A stretch of 64,000 nucleotides of DNA from Chitinophaga pinensis (GCA_945885475.1 CAMCYR010000003.1:61998-125997), one strand, 5' to 3'; shown: positions 1 through 9,309, counted from the first letter of the stretch. The notes: generated from the sequence alone by a model not told the origin. Numbers and translations: made by a program.

Positions 1-366
1 TATCTCGCCATTTTGCTTGACCGAAATGGTTATATTTTCAATAACTATTTTCTGTGGTCTCGGTTCACCATTAAAAAGCGGCTTGCCATAATTCGTATTT
101 AATAAATTAAGACAGCGAGGTTCCTGTTGTAATTCAATAATCTTCCCATTTACATAAACAAATGCAGAAAATGATAAAATAGACGCATCTTTTTGCCCTT
201 CACCGTCCTTTAGCAGACTTAAAATCGGAATTGCGCTAACGGCCCCATCTGGTATGGTATCTCCGCCAGTAAAGCAACCGATATATATACTATAGCCAGA
301 TTTATTTTGCGCAAACGAAAAGTAACAAATCAATGCAAAAGATAGAGTGGTAAGAATTTTTTTCAT
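1..366 (-). CDS. Secreted protein of unknown function (C-terminus outside window)
   Basis: The reading frame opens with ATG at 366 and runs off the left edge after 122 codons without a stop, so only the N-terminal part is present. It begins MKKILTTLSFALICYFSFAQ, a lysine-rich start, hydrophobic core and small-residue/AQ cleavage site typical of Bacteroidota signal peptides. The mature part is a soluble, beta-rich-looking sequence with no motif I recognise. It lies downstream of hemB on the same strand with a 47-bp gap and may be a separate unit. Function is unknown; export is well supported. Confidence 0.7.
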   Translation of the reverse strand, partial: MKKILTTLSFALICYFSFAQNKSGYSIYIGCFTGGDTIPDGAVSAIPILSLLKDGEGQKDASILSFSAFVYVNGKIIELQQEPRCLNLLNTNYGKPLFNGEPRPQKIVIENITISVKQNGEI

Positions 367-413
367 AAAATAAACCTAGGTAATAAAATCAATTTAAACA
401 AAATTTAACCAAA

Positions 414-1385
414 TCAAATCCATCCTTTCTCAAAAATATCTTTCGTGTGATACGTAATAATGATGTTTGCTCCAGCTCTTGCAAAAGCATACATATTTTC
501 CATTACAATTTTTTGCTCATCGATCCAGCCTTTTTGGGCAGCCGCCTTTACCATAGAATATTCACCGGAAACATTGTAACAAGCGATTGGTAAAAGTGTA
601 TGCTGTCTTAAATTAAAGATCACATCCATATAAGCCAAAGCAGGTTTTACCATTAAAATATCTGCTCCTTCCGCCTCATCCAAAAGCCCCTCTGTCATCG
701 ATTCATTTCCATTGCGATGATCCATCTGATACGACTTACGATCACCTTTTTGCGGAGCAGAATCTGCTGCTTCGCGAAACGGACCGTAATAAGCAGATGC
801 ATATTTTATAGAATACGACATGATGGCCGTATTCTCAAAACCATTTTTATCTAGCAAAGAGCGCATCGCGGCAATTCTTCCATCCATCATATCACTAGGC
901 GCAACCATATCTGAACCCGCTTGTGCGTGCGCCAATGCCATTTTTGCTAATACTTCCACAGAAGAATCGTTGTGTACATATTCATCGTGCAAAATTCCAC
1001 AATGTCCATGTGTTGTATATGCACACACACAAACATCCGTGATCACATACAGCGTATCACCAAACTTCTCCTTCAGCGCTTTTACTGCTTTCACAACGAT
1101 AGAGTTATTGCTGAAGGAAGAACTGGCGTCTACTGTTTTATGTTCACCAACACCAAAAAGTAAAATTTTATTAATCCCAATCTGCAGGCCGTGTTCAACA
1201 GCTTTCAACAATTCGTCAACCGAATAATGATTGATCCCTGGCATGGCATCAATCGGATGAATCACTTTTTCACCATCCACTACAAAGTAAGGATAGATAA
1301 ACATATCTTTTGAAAGACGAGTTTCAGCAACCATTTCACGAACAATTGCATTTTTTCTGAGTCTGCGGGGGCGTTGTGTTATCAT
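414..1385 (-). CDS. hemB: Porphobilinogen synthase (delta-aminolevulinic acid dehydratase)
   Basis: This enzyme condenses two 5-aminolevulinate molecules to porphobilinogen in the cytoplasm, the second committed step of tetrapyrrole synthesis. The 323-aa length is normal. Both Schiff-base lysines are visible: K194 in YSIKYAS and K247 in MVKPAL. A cysteine cluster C119/C121/C129 (DVCVCAYTTHGHC) marks the zinc-type active site, and SDMMDGR follows as in the family. The ATG at 1385 precedes the conserved QRPRRLRKN start. It is the last of three heme genes on this strand, after hemA and hemCD, with a 159-bp gap from hemCD. Confidence 0.97.
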   Translation of the reverse strand: MITQRPRRLRKNAIVREMVAETRLSKDMFIYPYFVVDGEKVIHPIDAMPGINHYSVDELLKAVEHGLQIGINKILLFGVGEHKTVDASSSFSNNSIVVKAVKALKEKFGDTLYVITDVCVCAYTTHGHCGILHDEYVHNDSSVEVLAKMALAHAQAGSDMVAPSDMMDGRIAAMRSLLDKNGFENTAIMSYSIKYASAYYGPFREAADSAPQKGDRKSYQMDHRNGNESMTEGLLDEAEGADILMVKPALAYMDVIFNLRQHTLLPIACYNVSGEYSMVKAAAQKGWIDEQKIVMENMYAFARAGANIIITYHTKDIFEKGWI

Positions 1386-1544
1386 GTGCTACGTATTATT
1401 GGAACGCGGATTTTTTATGATGGTTATGATAAAATATGATTTTTTCTGTGTTGGTTTATGATAACTTATAATTTTCTTAACGCATTAAATATTTTATCAT
1501 TTTCAATCATAAAAATCTTAACAAATCTTCGTTCCTATTCTATC

Positions 1545-3110
1545 TTATTGAATTCCGAAAACCGCTTCTGCTAATCCAACTTCATCGAATGATGCTGGCA
1601 GCAAACAATTTTCAATTTTATATTCTAGTAATTTTTTCTCAGTTGATTTTCCGATTGCGATCACTTTTTGCGAAGCAGAGATCTTTCCTTTTTCAAAAAA
1701 AGATTCAACGTTTGACGGACTTGTAAACACTAAAACTTCAGTATCCGGAAGTGTTGCATTTTCTTTTTTTACTGTTTCATAAACAACCAGGTCCGTAAGT
1801 TTAGTGGCGTCTTCAAATTGTTGCTGAATAGTGCGGAGTCCACCTTTCGCCTGAGGAAACAAGACGGTTTGATCACCAACCGTTTTAGCGAATTTTTTTC
1901 CCACCACTTTTGTATCCGGCACAGAGCCGACAAAAGCTGCGTTTCTGTTGTGTTTTCTCAACTCCTGTTCGGTTGATTTTCCAATCACTCCAAATTTAGT
2001 TTTTGATTTCAATTCAGGATTCTGGGAAAAGAAATAATCTACAGCATTTGAGCTGGCGAAGAAAACCCAATCAGCTTGTGGAACAGAAAGTATAGTAATT
2101 TTTTTGGTTTCAATAAAAGAAACACCTTGAACAGTGTATCCATTTCCTTCCAACACATTCTTAAAAAAAGAATCTTCTTTTAAATCACGCGTGATCAAAA
2201 CTGAACATCCTTTAATGGCATTAAGACGATTAACAATTTTTTGAGCAAAGCCATCACTTGTAAAAGATTCAAAATACAAACGCTTAGGCATCGTATCCCA
2301 TGCGTCGGACTTGGAAGTCCATACTTTAAATTTATTATCCTCTTTGATGCAAAAAACACCCAAGGGAAGATGACATCCGCCATCAAACAGATTAAGCACT
2401 TTTCGTTCGATACCGATCGTATCCTCTACTTTTTCGGAGTTTAACTTATGGATGTATTCGAACAGTTCATGATCATCTTCACGGATCTGCAAAGCCAAGA
2501 CACCTTGTGCAGGAGCGGGAATAAACTCTTTAGGGTCTAAACGCAAGACTTTAAATTCACTTAAATCAATATGCAAGCGGGCAACACCGGCAGCGGCAAG
2601 CATGATTGCATCGTATTTTTTATCGCGTAATTTTTGAATACGTGTAGGAACGTTTCCGCGAAGATCCTCTAATGTTATATCATTTCTGAAAGCAAGCAAT
2701 TGAGATTTTCTTCTAGCAGAAGAAGTACCAACGACCGCATTTTTTTTGAAAGAATATTTCAGAGCATTGTCTACAGAATCTTTGCGGATCAAAATCAATT
2801 CGGCGGCATCTTCACGTTCAGAAACAGCAGCAATCTTCAATCCTTCAGGAGAAGTTGTAGGAAGATCCTTATGGGAGTGAACAGCAAGATCAATTTCTTT
2901 ATTCAATAATGCATCTTCAATTTCTTTTGTAAAAAAACCTTTTCCTTCAAGTTTATCAAAACTCAGATCCTGGATAGCATCACCTTGCGTGGTGATGATC
3001 TTCAACTCGGCAGTCAAGCCTAATTTCTGCACTTTACGCAATACATGGTTTGCTTGCCACAATGCCAAGTCGCTTCCCCTACTACCTATTATTATTTTTC
3101 TATCGATCAT
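1545..3110 (-). CDS. hemCD: Fused hydroxymethylbilane synthase / uroporphyrinogen-III synthase
   Basis: A single 521-aa frame carries two consecutive heme enzymes. Residues 1-300 are porphobilinogen deaminase: KGFFTKEIE, the HSHKDLPT segment with catalytic D82, GTSSARR, NVPTRIQKL, and dipyrromethane-cofactor cysteine C246 in FDGGCHLPLG. Residues from about 302 (KGCSVLITRD) to the end resemble HemD, including FASSNAVDYFF and FTSPSNVESFF, typical of the two-lobed uroporphyrinogen-III synthase fold. HemD sequences are poorly conserved, so that half rests on position and these motifs. Fusion would pass the unstable hydroxymethylbilane directly to its cyclase. I recall hemC-hemD fusions as common in Bacteroidota. 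Confidence 0.93.
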   Translation of the reverse strand: MIDRKIIIGSRGSDLALWQANHVLRKVQKLGLTAELKIITTQGDAIQDLSFDKLEGKGFFTKEIEDALLNKEIDLAVHSHKDLPTTSPEGLKIAAVSEREDAAELILIRKDSVDNALKYSFKKNAVVGTSSARRKSQLLAFRNDITLEDLRGNVPTRIQKLRDKKYDAIMLAAAGVARLHIDLSEFKVLRLDPKEFIPAPAQGVLALQIREDDHELFEYIHKLNSEKVEDTIGIERKVLNLFDGGCHLPLGVFCIKEDNKFKVWTSKSDAWDTMPKRLYFESFTSDGFAQKIVNRLNAIKGCSVLITRDLKEDSFFKNVLEGNGYTVQGVSFIETKKITILSVPQADWVFFASSNAVDYFFSQNPELKSKTKFGVIGKSTEQELRKHNRNAAFVGSVPDTKVVGKKFAKTVGDQTVLFPQAKGGLRTIQQQFEDATKLTDLVVYETVKKENATLPDTEVLVFTSPSNVESFFEKGKISASQKVIAIGKSTEKKLLEYKIENCLLPASFDEVGLAEAVFGIQ

Positions 3111-3261
3111 TTGTTTTATTCATTCCGTTTATAGGAAATGCCCTTTATTGAGGTTAGTATACTGAATTTGAATTTTTAGATATAATGACTGCTAAACTAT
3201 TATCATAAAAAGTTAAAATCAACAAGTTGTATTCAGGTTGCACTGTTTATTTTAAAAATAA

Positions 3262-3277
3262 AAGCCCTTTCGGGCTT
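3262..3277 (-). terminator. Hairpin terminator after hemA
   Basis: A 6-bp stem AAGCCC/GGGCTT with a TTTC loop sits 6 bases past the hemA stop. On the minus strand it is followed by a T-rich run. It separates hemA from hemCD, so the heme genes may not form one uninterrupted transcript. Confidence 0.65.
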
Positions 3278-3282
3278 CATAT

Positions 3283-4527
3283 CTATTTTGATTTAGCATC
3301 TTCAATCAGAATATCCTTCGCCATTTTCATTGGAACGCTGATATATTTTTTTTCCATGTAGGCTAAAATCTTATCCAATACTTCTTTGGATTCAACATCT
3401 AGATTTTGTAATTCTTTAGCAAAAACTTCATTCGCTGTTTCACGGATTTCTTTTACTTTTTTAGGAACTTCACTCATTGCTAATTCCACTTTACGTGTTT
3501 TCAGAATTTGTTTGAAGTCTTCTATATTCTCCTCGATGATCATACTGCAGGCATCCATTTCCTGTTCACGAGAAAGTAAATTTTCCTTTGCAACTTCTTG
3601 CAGGTTATTTACAGCAATTAAATTCACATCGTAATTATTCAGAATTTCGGCATCCAGATCATTTGGAATTGCCAGATCGATCACTACCTTTTTAGATTTG
3701 TCATCACCCACCAAATTTTTATATACAGCAGGGGTAATAATACTTTCAGCAGCACCGGTACATGTAACAATAATATCGAAACCACCGGAGTAGGAAGAAA
3801 GCTGTGTTAGAGGAAATGCCTTTCCATTTAAATCAGCTGCTAATTTTTCCGCATTAGCGAGGGTGCGGTTGAATATCGTGAAATTAGCAAACTTATGTTT
3901 TTTCAGATACTTGGCCATGGTAGTATTTGTCACACCGGAACCGATAATTAAAAAGCGGGCATCCTGTTTAACATTCAGCGCTCGAAGTTTGCGGTATGCT
4001 AAAGAAACAACAGAAACCGGATTTTTAGCAATATTTGTATGTGTGTAAACATCCTTGGCAACTTCAATTGTTTTTTTAACAACGATACGAATCAAGTCAC
4101 CTGTAAGACCTTGTGCGCAACATTTCTCATACGCATTACGAACCTGAGTAATAATTTCGCGTTCACCAACAACAAGAGAATCGATTGACGAAGCAACGTT
4201 GAAAAGATGGCGCAAAGCAGCATCACCCTCAAATACCTGCGCATTATCTATCGCCCACTTTATATCAGTGTCTGTCCAGGCAGAATCAAAAGTAGAAAAG
4301 AATTTCTTAAGAAATGAAACATCAATGCTGCTGTTCTTTACAAGCATGAATTCTACGCGGTTACACGTAGAAAGATATAACAGCTCTTCAAGATCCAAAG
4401 CAGATTTCAACAGGTCAAAACGCTCCTTCACCTGACTATCGTCAATGTGAAGTTTTCCAATATCATTGATATCGGTTGTTTTGTGGGTGAATGCTATTAT
4501 TTTAAACTTATTCAAAGCGTTCTTCAT
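3283..4527 (-). CDS. hemA: Glutamyl-tRNA reductase
   Basis: This enzyme reduces glutamyl-tRNA to glutamate-1-semialdehyde with NADPH, the entry step of the C5 heme route. Visible hallmarks are LYLSTCNRVEF with the catalytic cysteine, VVGEREIITQVRNAY, the Rossmann segment RFLIIGSGVTN, and the dimerisation helices at the C-terminus. I place the start at ATG 4527 (MKNALNKFKI). An in-frame GTG four codons upstream at 4539 would add MLQK and is less likely. The product is about 414 aa, the normal size. It is first in the minus-strand heme group and diverges from rplM across a gap of about 530 bp. Confidence 0.95.
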   Translation of the reverse strand: MKNALNKFKIIAFTHKTTDINDIGKLHIDDSQVKERFDLLKSALDLEELLYLSTCNRVEFMLVKNSSIDVSFLKKFFSTFDSAWTDTDIKWAIDNAQVFEGDAALRHLFNVASSIDSLVVGEREIITQVRNAYEKCCAQGLTGDLIRIVVKKTIEVAKDVYTHTNIAKNPVSVVSLAYRKLRALNVKQDARFLIIGSGVTNTTMAKYLKKHKFANFTIFNRTLANAEKLAADLNGKAFPLTQLSSYSGGFDIIVTCTGAAESIITPAVYKNLVGDDKSKKVVIDLAIPNDLDAEILNNYDVNLIAVNNLQEVAKENLLSREQEMDACSMIIEENIEDFKQILKTRKVELAMSEVPKKVKEIRETANEVFAKELQNLDVESKEVLDKILAYMEKKYISVPMKMAKDILIEDAKSK

Positions 4528-4970
4528 CTTTTGTAGCACAAATTTGCGGACTTAAAAGAACAGAATTGTCATAATAGTGTCAGAATAGCAAATTGGAACG
4601 ATTATAAATAAGAGGACTTAAGGAGGTGAAGTATTAATAATAATTTGCAGAGGTGGTACTTCAAAAAGAAAAGAGGAAAAAAATTCAAACGAAGGATGTA
4701 CGATTTGACGGGGAGAAAAATCTAGTATAAAAGTGCTAAAAACTAAAACCGGCAAATTCCTAAAAACAGCATTTTCATAACAATAAATTGAATTTTATGA
4801 CAATATATTAGATTTTAAAGTCAAAATCAGTAAAAATAACACAAAATGCAATTATAGAAATATCGCAAATTAAGACAAAACTGAGCTAAAAAAGAGTTAA
4901 AAACGTAGAATGAAAATAGGATCAAAGGGAACTGGTGTATTTAATTATAAACATTTAATTGTGAATTATT
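4528..4970. other. Intergenic region between hemA and rplM
   Basis: A very AT-rich divergent spacer. I found no ORF with protein-like composition, no tRNA-like cloverleaf and no recognisable riboswitch. It must hold the hemA promoter on the minus strand, but no clear TAnnTTTG box stands out there. The rplM promoter is listed separately. Confidence 0.6.
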
Positions 4971-5000
4971 TTGCTAGAAATAAAAATCTGCTTATCTTTG
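4971..5000 (+). promoter_or_regulatory. Bacteroidota-type promoter for the rplM operon
   Basis: A -33 TTG at 4971-4973 is separated by 19 bases from TATCTTTG at 4993-5000, an exact match to the Bacteroidota TAnnTTTG -7 box. Transcription would begin around 5007, leaving a leader of about 50 bases before the rplM GTG. Confidence 0.8.
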
Positions 5001-5057
5001 CGTCCCGTTTTAAGAAAAATACGGCATTTTTAGTACATAAATTAATATCTAAATACA

Positions 5058-5513
5058 GTGGAAGCAATTAGTTACAAGACGGTTTCAGCAAGTAAAGAAA
5101 CTGTTACAAAAGGATGGGTTATCGTAGATGCAGAAAACGAAATATTAGGTCGTTTGGCTTCTAACGTAGCGTACATCTTAAGAGGAAAAGATAAAGTAAA
5201 CTTTACCCCTCACGTAGACACAGGTGATAATGTAATCATTATCAATGCTGAAAAAATCAAATTAACAGGTAATAAAGTAGCTGAGAAAGAATACGTTCGT
5301 CACACTGGGTATCCAGGAGGACAGCGTTTTGCAACTCCGAAATTACTTTTTTCTAAAAAACCGACAGAAGTAGTGAGAATGGCTGTTAGCGGAATGTTAC
5401 CAAAAAACAAATTGGGTGATGCGTTAAGAAGAAATGTTTTTATTTATGCAGGTGCAGAACATCCTCATGCAGCTCAACAACCGAAAGAAATCAAAATAAA
5501 TACAATTAAATAA
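5058..5513 (+). CDS. rplM: 50S ribosomal protein L13
   Basis: Large-subunit ribosomal protein of 151 aa. Recognisable family segments are GWVIVDAENEILGRLAS, DNVIIINAEKIKLTG, HTGYPGG and the MLPKNKLGDALRRNV stretch. The start is GTG at 5058, which gives the MEAISYKT beginning expected for Bacteroidota L13; no ATG lies suitably upstream. It is followed after 5 bases by rpsI, the widely conserved L13-S9 pair, and preceded by a strong TTG/TATCTTTG promoter. Confidence 0.97.
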   Translation: MEAISYKTVSASKETVTKGWVIVDAENEILGRLASNVAYILRGKDKVNFTPHVDTGDNVIIINAEKIKLTGNKVAEKEYVRHTGYPGGQRFATPKLLFSKKPTEVVRMAVSGMLPKNKLGDALRRNVFIYAGAEHPHAAQQPKEIKINTIK

Positions 5514-5518
5514 TAAAA

Positions 5519-5905
5519 ATGGAAGTAGTAAATACTCTTGGTAGAAGAAAAACCGCTGTAGCACGTGCATATGTGCAAAAAGGAAGTGGCGAAATTGTAA
5601 TCAACAATAAAGATTACAAAGCTTACTTCACAACATCCGTTTTACAATACAAAGTTACACAAGCGTTCGCTGTTACAAAAACAATGGATCAGTTTGATGT
5701 AAAAGTAAATGTAAAAGGGGGCGGGGTAACAGGACAAGCAGAAGCTGTTAGATTGGCAATTGCTCGTGCTTTAGTAGAAACGGATGCAGCTCTTAAGCCT
5801 TTGCTAAAAGCAGAAAGCTTAATGACTCGTAATCCTAAAATGGTTGAACGGAAGAAACCGGGTCAGAAAAAAGCTCGTAAACGTTTCCAATTCAGTAAAC
5901 GTTAA
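5519..5905 (+). CDS. rpsI: 30S ribosomal protein S9
   Basis: Small-subunit protein of 128 aa whose basic C-terminal tail reaches the P-site tRNA. The N-terminal LGRRKTAVARAYVQKGSG, the GGGVTGQAEAVRLAIARAL core and the KKARKRFQFSKR ending are all typical of S9. The ATG at 5519 is immediately after the rplM stop, so the two are translated from one transcript. Confidence 0.97.
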   Translation: MEVVNTLGRRKTAVARAYVQKGSGEIVINNKDYKAYFTTSVLQYKVTQAFAVTKTMDQFDVKVNVKGGGVTGQAEAVRLAIARALVETDAALKPLLKAESLMTRNPKMVERKKPGQKKARKRFQFSKR

Positions 5906-5920
5906 CATTTACCAAATTGC

Positions 5921-5941
5921 ATCCCGAGCTTGGCGAGGGAT
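5921..5941. repeat. Solitary REP-like short palindrome
   Basis: ATCCC and GGGAT arms bracket an 11-base centre (GAGCTTGGCGA) between rpsI and rpsB. It has the same ATCCC...GGGAT frame as the two palindromes flanking the GIY-YIG gene at 9.3-9.7 kb. Only five bases per arm pair, so it is not a convincing terminator. Confidence 0.4.
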
Positions 5942-5977
5942 AAAAAAAGTATTAATTATTATAAAATTAAAGACGCA

Positions 5978-6826
5978 ATGTCAAGAACAAATTTCAACGA
6001 TCTATTAGAGGCAGGTTCTCACTTCGGACATTTGAAAAGAAAATGGAATCCAGCAATGGCACCATATATCTTCACCGAAAAAAATGGTATACATATTATT
6101 GACTTAAATAAGACAGTAGTTAAAATTGATGAAGCAGCAGATGCTTTGAAACAAATTGCAAAATCCGGTAAAAAGATTTTATTTGTTGCGACAAAGAAAC
6201 AAGCAAAAGATATCGTTGCTGATAAAGTAAAAGCAATTGGTATGCCTTATGTTACTGAGCGTTGGCCAGGTGGTATGTTAACTAACTTTGCAACTATCCG
6301 TAAAGCAGTTAAGAAAATGGCTACCATCGACAAAATGAGTACGGATGGAACATTTGACAATATTTCTAAAAAAGAAAAATTACAAATTTCCCGTGAGAGA
6401 GCTAAATTAGAAACTAACTTAGGTTCTATTGTTGACCTTAGCCGCTTACCTGCAGCTTTGTTCATTGTAGATATTTCTAAAGAACACATCGCAGTTGCTG
6501 AAGCGAAAAGATTAAACATCCCTACTTTTGCGATCGTTGATACAAACTCTGATCCGAATGCAGTTGATTTTGCAATCCCAGCAAATGATGATGCTTCAAC
6601 TTCAATCGCATTAATCACAAGTATTATTGCAAAAGCGATAGAAGAGGGTTTAGCTGAGCGTAAAGTTGATAAAGAAACTGCAGCTGAAGAAAAAGAAGGT
6701 GTAAAATCTTCCCGCGATGAAGCGGAAAAATTAAGTGACGGAGTAAAAATCAAATCTCCATCTGATGAGGTTGAAGGTGAAGCGAAAGCCGGAGCTAAGA
6801 AGCCAAGAAGAAAAATTAACAGTTAA
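5978..6826 (+). CDS. rpsB: 30S ribosomal protein S2
   Basis: Small-subunit ribosomal protein. FNDLLEAGSHFGHLKRKWNPAMAPYIF, KKILFVATKKQAKDIV, ERWPGGMLTNFATIRKAV and AVAEAKRLNIPTFAIVDTNSDP are classical S2 segments. I use ATG at 5978 (MSRTNFNDLL). The open frame extends to a TTG at 5930, but those codons read through a palindromic repeat and do not resemble S2. The C-terminus carries a lysine/glutamate-rich extension of about 50 residues beyond the conserved core, ending KKPRRKINS. It is followed by a terminator hairpin and then tsf, the usual S2-EF-Ts pair. Confidence 0.96.
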   Translation: MSRTNFNDLLEAGSHFGHLKRKWNPAMAPYIFTEKNGIHIIDLNKTVVKIDEAADALKQIAKSGKKILFVATKKQAKDIVADKVKAIGMPYVTERWPGGMLTNFATIRKAVKKMATIDKMSTDGTFDNISKKEKLQISRERAKLETNLGSIVDLSRLPAALFIVDISKEHIAVAEAKRLNIPTFAIVDTNSDPNAVDFAIPANDDASTSIALITSIIAKAIEEGLAERKVDKETAAEEKEGVKSSRDEAEKLSDGVKIKSPSDEVEGEAKAGAKKPRRKINS

Positions 6827-6839
6827 TAATACAAAAAAC

Positions 6840-6866
6840 GTCCCGACAAAATCGGGACATTTTTTA
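6840..6866 (+). terminator. Hairpin terminator between rpsB and tsf
   Basis: GTCCCGA and TCGGGAC form a 7-bp stem around a 5-base loop, followed by a T-run. It probably attenuates rather than fully separates rpsB from tsf. Confidence 0.8.
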
Positions 6867-6880
6867 ATGACATAAAACCC

Positions 6881-7717
6881 ATGACAACAATGACTATCAC
6901 AGCAGCAGATATTAATAAATTAAGACAAATGACCGGTGCGGGAATGATGGATTGCAAGAAAGCATTAACCGAAGCGGAAGGTGATTTCGAAAAAGCAATT
7001 GATGAACTTCGTAAAAAAGGACAAAAAGTAGCTGCTAACCGCGGCGATCGTGAGTCTAAAGAAGGTGTTGTTCTTGCAAAAGTTACTCCTGACAACAAAT
7101 GTGGTGTTGTATTAGCTGTTAACTGCGAAACAGATTTCGTTGGTATCAATGCTGAATTCATCAAAATGACAACTGCTATCTTAGATATTGCTGTTGAGAA
7201 AAATGCAAAAACAGCTGACGAATTAAAAGCAATGTCTTTTGATGGAAAAATTACAATTGGTGAAAAACTAATTGAACAAACCGGCGTAATCGGAGAAAAG
7301 ATTGAATTGACAAAATTTGAAGTGATTGAAGCGCCTCTTGTTTTTGCATACATTCACCCGGGAAATAAATTGGCAAACATTGTAGGATTCAACTCTGAAA
7401 CTATTAATGCTGACGTTGCAAAAGATGTTTCAATGCAAGTTGCGGCAATGGCTCCGGTAGCGGTTGATAAAGGTGATGTTGATGCAGAAATGATTAAGCG
7501 TGAAATTGAAGTAGGTAAAGAACAAGCACGTGAAGAAGGTAAGCCTGAAGAAATGCTTGAAAAAATTGCAATGGGTAAATTGAATAAATTTTACAAAGAA
7601 TCAACTTTGTTAAATCAAGAATTCATTAAAGACAATAAAAAAACAATCGCTCAATATCTGAACGATTCCGAAAAAGGATTAACTGTTACAGGATTCAAAC
7701 GAATCGCTTTAAGCTAA
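6881..7717 (+). CDS. tsf: Elongation factor Ts
   Basis: Guanine-nucleotide exchange factor for EF-Tu, 278 aa. The N-terminal UBA-like domain LRQMTGAGMMDCKKALTEAEGDFEKAIDELRKKG is diagnostic, followed by NCETDFVGINAEF and IHPGNKLANIVGF of the core domain. Two possible ATG starts lie nine bases apart, at 6881 and 6890; the second (MTITAADINKL) fits the family equally well. It lies between two strong hairpins, after rpsB. Confidence 0.96.
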   Translation: MTTMTITAADINKLRQMTGAGMMDCKKALTEAEGDFEKAIDELRKKGQKVAANRGDRESKEGVVLAKVTPDNKCGVVLAVNCETDFVGINAEFIKMTTAILDIAVEKNAKTADELKAMSFDGKITIGEKLIEQTGVIGEKIELTKFEVIEAPLVFAYIHPGNKLANIVGFNSETINADVAKDVSMQVAAMAPVAVDKGDVDAEMIKREIEVGKEQAREEGKPEEMLEKIAMGKLNKFYKESTLLNQEFIKDNKKTIAQYLNDSEKGLTVTGFKRIALS

Positions 7718-7732
7718 TTATTATTATATTTT

Positions 7733-7761
7733 AAGTCCCGATTTATTCGGGACTTTTTTTT
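7733..7761 (+). terminator. Hairpin terminator after tsf
   Basis: AAGTCCCGA pairs with TTCGGGACTT around a short T-rich loop and runs into eight consecutive Ts: a textbook intrinsic terminator 15 bases after the tsf stop. Confidence 0.88.
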
Positions 7762-7841
7762 GCCCGCAAAGCACCATTTTATATTTAAGAACTAAATACT
7801 TAACTTTCCAACTTTAAACTTTTAAACCTTAAACTGCTTCA

Positions 7842-8549
7842 ATGAAATACAAACGCATCCTCCTAAAACTTAGTGGTGAATCCTTAATGGGAAATAAACA
7901 ATTTGGAATCGATCACGAGCGCTTATCTGAATATGCTGCTGCAATCAAAGAAGTTGCAGCACTGGGTGTTGAAATTGCAATTGTAATAGGCGGTGGAAAT
8001 ATATTCAGAGGAATTCAGGCTGAAGCAGGTGGAATGGACAGAGTGCAAGGTGATTATATGGGAATGCTTGCAACCGTTATCAATTCAATGGCATTGCAGT
8101 CTTCTTTAGAAAAAGCTGGTGTTGAAACACGCTTACAATCCGCTATAAAAATGGAACAAATTTGCGAACCGTTTATCCGTAGAAAAGCGGTTCGTCACTT
8201 AGAAAAAAACCGTGTCGTTATTTTTGGCGCAGGAACCGGAAACCCTTATTTTACAACCGATACAGCGGCTACACTTCGCGCAATCGAAATTGAAGCGGAT
8301 GTTGTTTTGAAAGGAACACGTGTAGATGGAATTTACACCGCTGATCCTGAAAAAGACAAAACAGCTACTAAATATGAAACAATTTCATTTGAAGAAGTGT
8401 ACGCAAAAGGACTTGAAGTGATGGACATGACCGCATTCACATTGTGCAAAGAAAATAAACTGCCGATCATCGTTTTTGATATGAATAAAAAAGGTAATTT
8501 ATTACGGTTGGTTGAAGGTGAAAAAGTAGGAACACTAGTGGAATTTTAA
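7842..8549 (+). CDS. pyrH: UMP kinase
   Basis: Phosphorylates UMP to UDP with ATP in the cytoplasm. The protein is 235 aa, the normal size for the hexameric bacterial amino-acid-kinase-fold enzyme. Visible are the N-terminal [60 protein letters not shown] and [17 protein letters not shown]. It is unrelated to eukaryotic UMP/CMP kinases. It sits in the widespread order rpsB-tsf-pyrH-frr. Confidence 0.97.
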   Translation: MKYKRILLKLSGESLMGNKQFGIDHERLSEYAAAIKEVAALGVEIAIVIGGGNIFRGIQAEAGGMDRVQGDYMGMLATVINSMALQSSLEKAGVETRLQSAIKMEQICEPFIRRKAVRHLEKNRVVIFGAGTGNPYFTTDTAATLRAIEIEADVVLKGTRVDGIYTADPEKDKTATKYETISFEEVYAKGLEVMDMTAFTLCKENKLPIIVFDMNKKGNLLRLVEGEKVGTLVEF

Positions 8550-8646
8550 TTCGCTCTAACTCCTCTTGAAGCAGAGAATAAAAGAAAAAAACAGTAATTT
8601 TACATACAGTCTATTGACTATTTATTAATGACTAAAGACTAAAAAA

Positions 8647-9210
8647 ATGAACGAAGACATTCAATTTATACTAGACAATACAAAAGAGCAAATGGAAAAA
8701 GCTCTTTCACATCTTGAATCTGAATTGGTAAAGGTACGTGCCGGGAAAGCAAGCCCGACAATGCTTGAAAGCATTTCTGTTGATTATTACGGAACACGCA
8801 CGCCACTAAACCAGGTTGCAAATGTAAATACTGCTGATGCACGGACACTTGTTGTTCAGCCTTGGGAAAAAGCAATGCTTACTCCGATAGAAAAAGCGAT
8901 CATGGCAGCCAATCTGGGTCTAAATCCACAGAATGACGGAGTGCTGATTCGCATTCTAGTTCCTGCATTAACAGAGGAGCGCAGACGTGATCTTGTTAAG
9001 AAAGCAAAAGCGGAAGCGGAAAACGGAAAAGTAGTTTTGCGCACGATTAGAAAAGAAGCCAACGAAGAATTAAAAAAACTTCAAAAGAACGGAACACCAG
9101 AGGACGAAGTAAAAAGTGCTGAAACTCTTGTTCAGACGATAACAGACGGATATGTTATTAAATGTGATAAGCACTTAGAGGTAAAAGAGAAAGAAATTAT
9201 GACGGTCTGA
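8647..9210 (+). CDS. frr: Ribosome recycling factor
   Basis: Splits post-termination ribosomes together with EF-G. The 187-aa protein shows the family signatures LVKVRAGKASPTMLESISVDYYG, TPLNQVANV, DARTLVVQPWEK, IEKAIMAANLGLNPQNDG and LTEERRRDLVKKAK. The ATG at 8647 gives the usual start. It is the last gene of the translation cluster and is closed by an intrinsic terminator about 40 bases downstream. Confidence 0.97.
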   Translation: MNEDIQFILDNTKEQMEKALSHLESELVKVRAGKASPTMLESISVDYYGTRTPLNQVANVNTADARTLVVQPWEKAMLTPIEKAIMAANLGLNPQNDGVLIRILVPALTEERRRDLVKKAKAEAENGKVVLRTIRKEANEELKKLQKNGTPEDEVKSAETLVQTITDGYVIKCDKHLEVKEKEIMTV

Positions 9211-9250
9211 AATAAGTCCAAAGTTGAAAAGTCAAAAGAAATTAAATTTA

Positions 9251-9286
9251 AAAAAGCTCCGAAAGAATATTTCGGAGCTTTTTTAT
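9251..9286 (+). terminator. Hairpin terminator after frr
   Basis: AAAAAGCTCCGAAA pairs with TTTCGGAGCTTTTT around a 5-base loop, followed by more T. It closes the translation cluster. Confidence 0.88.
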
Positions 9287-9309
9287 TATTGCTTCTACAT
9301 TATAGGACT

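Noticed and set aside
4528..4970. Search for a tRNA, small RNA or ribosomal leader structure before rplM
   Set aside because: Only AT-rich sequence without stable, convincing stems or tRNA motifs was seen.
5930..5977. TTG-initiated N-terminal extension of S2
   Set aside because: The extra codons read through a palindromic repeat and do not resemble S2; the ATG at 5978 matches the family start.
6247..6753. Antisense frame opposite rpsB
   Set aside because: A shadow frame of a highly conserved ribosomal gene.
6823..7353. Long antisense frame opposite tsf
   Set aside because: Composition (Ser/Ile-rich, no family resemblance) is typical of a shadow of a coding strand; tsf is unambiguous.
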